From contig VIAD01000026.1 in assembly GCA_006546595.1 (NCBI GenBank), positions 1 to 19,142 on the forward strand: a stretch of 19,142 nucleotides of DNA, read 5' to 3'. The notes beneath the pieces were generated by a model that saw only the letters and a list, made by a program, of their open reading frames with translations, made no database searches and was not told where the DNA came from. Positions 15,728 through 19,142 of this stretch are shown here, piece by piece. The first letter of the stretch is position 1; each line of letters opens with the position of its first letter. Position numbers and translations under genes: made by a program. The DNA comes from Moraxellaceae bacterium AER2_44_116. GTDB taxonomy: Bacteria; Pseudomonadota; Gammaproteobacteria; Pseudomonadales; Moraxellaceae.

Positions 15728-17122
15728 ATGAGCAGCGGTCAAATCGTTCAGATTATCGGCGCGGTTATTGATGTTGAATTTCCGCGCGACAGCGTGCCAA
15801 AAGTGTATGACGCATTAAAAGTTGATGGTACAGCCACGACTTTAGAAGTGCAGCAACAATTAGGTGATGGTATCGTTCGTACTATTGCAATGGGTTCAAC
15901 AGAAGGTTTAAAACGTGGTTTGCCAGTCAGCAACACCAACGCACCGATTTCTGTTCCCGTTGGTAAGGCTACTCTAGGCCGTATTATGGATGTGTTGGGT
16001 CGCCCCATTGATGAAGCAGGCCCGATTGGTGAAGATCAATCTTGGTCTATTCATCGCAAAGCACCTACGTATGCTGAGCAATCTGGTTCTACTGAATTGT
16101 TAGAAACAGGTATTAAGGTTATCGACTTACTTTGCCCATTCGCTAAGGGTGGTAAAGTCGGTTTGTTCGGTGGTGCGGGTGTGGGTAAAACCGTTAACAT
16201 GATGGAACTTATCAACAACATCGCTAAAGCGCACGCAGGTTTATCTGTGTTTGCGGGTGTTGGTGAACGTACTCGTGAAGGTAACGACTTCTACCACGAA
16301 ATGAAAGACTCTGGCGTTGTTGATAAAGTTGCCATGGTTTACGGCCAAATGAACGAGCCACCTGGAAACCGTTTACGTGTTGCCTTGACTGGCTTGACGA
16401 TGGCTGAATTCTTCCGTGATGACAAAGACGAAAACGGCAAAGGTAAAGACGTACTGTTGTTCGTTGACAACATTTATCGTTATACCCTTGCTGGTACAGA
16501 AGTGTCCGCATTGTTAGGTCGTATGCCTTCTGCTGTAGGTTATCAACCAACACTAGCTGAAGAAATGGGCGTATTGCAAGAGCGTATTACTTCGACTAAG
16601 TCGGGGTCTATTACTTCTGTGCAAGCGGTTTACGTTCCAGCCGATGACTTGACTGACCCATCACCAGCAACAACGTTCGCTCACTTAGACGCAACTGTTG
16701 TGTTAAGCCGTGATATCGCTTCTTTGGGTATTTATCCTGCGGTTGATCCATTGGATTCCACAAGCCGTCAGTTAGATCCTTTAGTGGTTGGTGAAGATCA
16801 TTACAATGTGGCTCGTGGTGTACAAACCGTACTCCAACGCTACAAAGAGCTGAAAGACATTATCGCCATCTTGGGTATGGATGAATTGTCTGAAGAAGAT
16901 AAACTGTTGGTTTATCGCTCACGTAAAATTCAACGTTTCTTGTCGCAGCCGTTCCACGTTGCTGAAGTGTTCACGGGTTCACCAGGTAAATACGTGTCCT
17001 TAAAAGAAACCATTCGTGGCTTCAAAGGCATTTTGGCGGGTGAATACGATCACATGCCAGAACAAGCGTTCTACATGGTTGGCGGTATTGAAGAAGCCGT
17101 AGAAAAAGCCAAGAAGCTTTAA
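15728..17122 (+). CDS. atpD: ATP synthase F1 subunit beta
   Basis: Beta carries the catalytic sites (three per enzyme). The 464-aa protein has Walker A GGAGVGKT (148-155, Lys154), the catalytic GERTREG with Glu180, Walker B LLFVDNIYRYT, and the PSAVGYQPTLAEEMG and EYDHMPEQAFYMVG blocks. It is four residues longer than the E. coli protein and otherwise typical of gammaproteobacteria. GAGGAAA lies just upstream of the ATG. Confidence 0.98.
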   Translation: MSSGQIVQIIGAVIDVEFPRDSVPKVYDALKVDGTATTLEVQQQLGDGIVRTIAMGSTEGLKRGLPVSNTNAPISVPVGKATLGRIMDVLGRPIDEAGPIGEDQSWSIHRKAPTYAEQSGSTELLETGIKVIDLLCPFAKGGKVGLFGGAGVGKTVNMMELINNIAKAHAGLSVFAGVGERTREGNDFYHEMKDSGVVDKVAMVYGQMNEPPGNRLRVALTGLTMAEFFRDDKDENGKGKDVLLFVDNIYRYTLAGTEVSALLGRMPSAVGYQPTLAEEMGVLQERITSTKSGSITSVQAVYVPADDLTDPSPATTFAHLDATVVLSRDIASLGIYPAVDPLDSTSRQLDPLVVGEDHYNVARGVQTVLQRYKELKDIIAILGMDELSEEDKLLVYRSRKIQRFLSQPFHVAEVFTGSPGKYVSLKETIRGFKGILAGEYDHMPEQAFYMVGGIEEAVEKAKKL

Positions 17123-17129
17123 CTGTTTT

Positions 17130-17164
17130 AGGACTTACACTTTTCGATGAAACGCGTAAGTCCT
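17130..17164. repeat. Inverted repeat of the GTAAGTCCTAAG family, copy between atpD and atpC
   Basis: AGGACTTAC (17130-17138) and GTAAGTCCT (17156-17164) are perfect 9-bp inverted repeats with a 17-base loop. The left arm extends outward to TTAGGACTTAC as in the copy at 15632, and the right arm begins GCGTAAGTCCT as in copies at 2209 and 15679; its last bases differ (TGAC). It fills much of the 75-bp gap between atpD and atpC. Confidence 0.75.
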
Positions 17165-17197
17165 GACTTTTGGCTAGATAGAGTGGAGGCGACATAA

Positions 17198-17617
17198 ATG
17201 GCAAACTGCGTACACTGCGACATCGTTAGCGTCAAAGAAGCTATTTACTCAGGTAGTGTGCAGATGATTATTGCACATGGCCGTGCAGGTGACATTGGTG
17301 TTCTTGCTGGACACGCGCCGTTACTGACACAGTTAAAGCCTGGCCCCGTCCGCGTCATTAAGGAAAATGGCGAAGAAGAAGTGTTTTATGTCTCGGGTGG
17401 TATTTTAGAGGTTCAACCTCGGGTATTTACCATTTTGGCGGATACTGCCATACGCGCAGAAAACATTGACGAAGCGGCGGCGATTGAAGCACGTACTGCG
17501 GCCTTAGCTGCTTTGCAAAATCAGAAGTCCGAAATGGATACTGCGGCTGCATTAGCGACCTTGGCAGAAATAGCAGGTCAAATCCGCACGATTCAACAAA
17601 TGAAAAATCGTGCATAG
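17198..17617 (+). CDS. atpC: ATP synthase F1 subunit epsilon
   Basis: Epsilon sits at the foot of the rotor and can inhibit ATP hydrolysis. The 139-aa protein has an N-terminal beta-sandwich (about 1-85) with the motifs GRAGDIGVLAGHAPLLTQLKPG split over 28-49 and FYVSGGILEVQP (63-74), then a two-helix C-terminal domain (about 90-139), the part that acts as inhibitor. Length equals the E. coli protein. GTGGAGG lies about eight bases upstream of the ATG. Confidence 0.97.
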   Translation: MANCVHCDIVSVKEAIYSGSVQMIIAHGRAGDIGVLAGHAPLLTQLKPGPVRVIKENGEEEVFYVSGGILEVQPRVFTILADTAIRAENIDEAAAIEARTAALAALQNQKSEMDTAAALATLAEIAGQIRTIQQMKNRA

Positions 17618-17638
17618 TTCATGGCGTTTGTTGTATTG

Positions 17639-17667
17639 TTGACATCAGCAATGCACAGAACCATAAA
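17639..17667 (+). promoter_or_regulatory. Putative glmU promoter overlapping the atp terminator
   Basis: A perfect TTGACA (17639-17644) is followed after 17 bp by CATAAA (17662-17667, four of six matches). Transcription would start near 17674, inside the left arm of the atp terminator, so the new transcript could not form the full hairpin and would pass it. This would give glmU independent expression. Based on sequence match alone. Confidence 0.5.
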
Positions 17668-17700
17668 AAGGGTAGCTTTATGCTGCCCTTTTTGTTTTTT
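17665..17700 (+). terminator. Intrinsic terminator of the ATP synthase operon
   Basis: AAAAAGGGTAGC (17665-17676) pairs with GCTGCCCTTTTT (17682-17693) around a five-base loop, with one G-U pair, and is followed by a run of six T (17695-17700). The A-run on the left could also make it work on the other strand. It lies 47 bp after atpC. Confidence 0.9.
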
Positions 17701-17725
17701 GAAAAATTCTAACAGGTGAATACAG

Positions 17726-19099
17726 ATGGAACTGAGCGTTCTCATTCTTGCTGCGGGTAAAGGTACTCGCATGAAATCAATTCTTCCCAAAGTCATGCAA
17801 CCTTTGGCGGCAAAACCGTTATTGGCTCATGTATTGGAAACGGCTAAACAGCTTCAAGCACAACGGACTATTGTGGTTTATGGTCATGGTGGTGAGTTAG
17901 TACAAAAACACTTTAGCGATGAGCCTATTGGTTGGGCATTACAAGCCGAGCAAAAAGGGACAGGTCATGCCGTACAAGTGGCGTTATCTCAATTGCCTGA
18001 AACGGGTAAAACCTTAATTCTCTATGGCGATGTACCGCTAACAACAACAACAACGCTAGAAAAATTATTAACCTTAGTGACCGATGACAATAGTTTAGGA
18101 TTGCTGAGTGTCACTTTAGATAATCCAACAGGTTATGGTCGTATTGTCCGCGAAGCAGGTTTAGTTCAGCGTATTGTTGAGCAAAAAGATGCCTCGGAAC
18201 AAGAAAAGCTCATTACGGAAGTCAACACGGGTATTTTGTGCGTGCCGAATAAGCATTTACATACATGGCTGCCGACCCTAAAAAATACCAATGCTCAAGG
18301 CGAATATTATCTAACGGATATTATTGCTTTGGCGGTGGCTGACGGTATCACCGTGCAAACCCATCAGCCGACTGCGGCATGGGAGGTAGAAGGTATCAAC
18401 GATAAATTACAGTTGGCGACTTTAGAACGTGTTTATCAACGCCTGCAAGCGGATAGTTTAATGCGTGCAGGTGCTACGATTATTGACCCCAATCGTTTTG
18501 ATGTTCGTGGCACGGTTATTATTGGTATGGATGTTTCTTTTGATATTAATGTCATCTTAGAAGGTCATAATCAGTTGGGTAATGGCGTACACATCGGCGC
18601 GAATTGCAGCCTGAAAAACTGCACGTTAGGTGATGGTGTCGTTATTAAAGCGAATTCTGTGTTAGAAGGTGCGGTGATTGGCAACAATGCCGATGTTGGG
18701 CCTTTTGCTCGTCTTCGTGCAGGCACACAATTGGCCGAGAATGTGCATGTGGGTAATTTTGTTGAAATCAAGAATTCAATCTTGTTTGAAGGTGCAAAAG
18801 CAGGGCATTTGAGTTATATCGGTGATGCCGAAGTGGGTGCACGCGCTAATATTGGTGCGGGTACAATTACCTGTAATTACGATGGTGCGAATAAATCAAA
18901 AACAATTATTGGTGCAGATGCTTTTATTGGCTCTAATGCGTCATTGGTTGCACCTGTTACGATTGGTGACGGCGCAACAACAGGTGCAGGTTCGGCAATT
19001 AGTAAAGATGTACCAGCCTATAGTTTAGCGATAGGGCGAGGCATTCAACGTAATATTGAAGGCTGGCAGCGTCCGCGTAAAACGACTGTTAGCAGTTAG
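17726..19099 (+). CDS. glmU: Bifunctional glucosamine-1-phosphate acetyltransferase / N-acetylglucosamine-1-phosphate uridylyltransferase
   Basis: GlmU acetylates glucosamine-1-phosphate and then couples the product to UTP, giving UDP-N-acetylglucosamine for peptidoglycan and lipopolysaccharide. The 457-aa protein has the uridylyltransferase domain first (about 1-228) with LAAGKGTRMKS (8-18), LPKVMQPL, GDVP with metal-binding Asp102, and Asn225 in GIND. The left-handed beta-helix of hexapeptide repeats follows (about 250-440) with the acetyltransferase His361 in KAGHLSYIGDAEVG. Length is normal. AGGTG lies seven bases before the ATG. Five threonines in a row (106-110) are encoded by four ACA and one ACG codon, a local oddity. 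The last three codons and the stop lie inside a 7-bp tandem repeat. Confidence 0.97.
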   Translation: MELSVLILAAGKGTRMKSILPKVMQPLAAKPLLAHVLETAKQLQAQRTIVVYGHGGELVQKHFSDEPIGWALQAEQKGTGHAVQVALSQLPETGKTLILYGDVPLTTTTTLEKLLTLVTDDNSLGLLSVTLDNPTGYGRIVREAGLVQRIVEQKDASEQEKLITEVNTGILCVPNKHLHTWLPTLKNTNAQGEYYLTDIIALAVADGITVQTHQPTAAWEVEGINDKLQLATLERVYQRLQADSLMRAGATIIDPNRFDVRGTVIIGMDVSFDINVILEGHNQLGNGVHIGANCSLKNCTLGDGVVIKANSVLEGAVIGNNADVGPFARLRAGTQLAENVHVGNFVEIKNSILFEGAKAGHLSYIGDAEVGARANIGAGTITCNYDGANKSKTIIGADAFIGSNASLVAPVTIGDGATTGAGSAISKDVPAYSLAIGRGIQRNIEGWQRPRKTTVSS

Positions 19100-19142
19100 C
19101 AGTTAGCAGTTAGCAGTTAGCAGTTAGCAGTTAGCAGTTAGC
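19088..19142. repeat. Heptanucleotide tandem repeat (GTTAGCA)n
   Basis: The unit GTTAGCA repeats without error for 55 bases: seven full copies and six bases of an eighth, cut by the window edge. On the minus strand the unit reads TAACTGC in another phase. The glmU stop TAG (19097-19099) is supplied by the second copy. Because the unit contains TAG and has a length of seven, every reading frame that enters the array meets a stop within a few codons. Confidence 0.97.

Noticed and set aside
18041..18055. Triplet microsatellite in glmU (four ACA plus ACG)
   Set aside because: It is in frame and gives only five threonines in a region not needed for catalysis; too short to suggest phase variation.
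19088..19142. CRISPR array
   Set aside because: The units are 7 bp and contiguous with no spacers, so it is a simple tandem repeat.

Overview
The window reads as a chromosomal housekeeping region of a gammaproteobacterium with roughly mid-40s G+C by eye. The gene order argH (divergent) / algZ-algR / hemC-hemD-hemX-hemY is the one known from Pseudomonas and relatives. The ATP synthase operon is in the order atpIBEFHAGDC and is followed by glmU, also typical of gammaproteobacteria. A heptameric tandem repeat at the right edge and two kinds of palindromic repeat recall the repeat-rich genomes of Thiotrichales/Beggiatoaceae. That placement is an inference, not a proof.

Left part (1-2135, minus strand): argH, yggX and a small unrecognised gene run leftward and look like one transcription unit. 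yggX starts 11 bp after argH, with its ribosome binding site on the argH stop codon. A 69-bp inverted repeat separates yggX from the small gene. A 16-bp perfect palindrome lies near the left edge.

Middle part (2261-10255, plus strand): the two-component pair algZ/algR is followed by a lipoprotein alpha/beta hydrolase and a TRL-like lipoprotein. These two sit between algR and hemC, which in Pseudomonas are neighbours. Then come hemC-hemD-hemX-hemY with overlapping or nearly touching ends, and a hotdog-fold thioesterase. HemC and HemD make uroporphyrinogen III, and HemX and HemY are membrane proteins of the same operon.

Right part (10327-17700): a good sigma-70-type promoter drives atpIBEFHAGDC, which encodes the complete F1Fo ATP synthase plus the AtpI accessory protein. 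A clear intrinsic terminator ends the operon. glmU follows, probably from its own promoter, which overlaps that terminator. Its last three sense codons and its stop codon lie inside a 7-bp tandem repeat that runs off the window.

The most notable non-genic signal is a dispersed motif, GTAAGTCCTAAG, usually part of an inverted repeat. It occurs between argH and algZ and in three successive junctions of the ATP synthase operon (atpA/atpG, atpG/atpD, atpD/atpC). I see no RNA genes, CRISPR array, complete insertion sequence, prophage or defence system. All coding genes except the 79-aa one belong to recognisable families.
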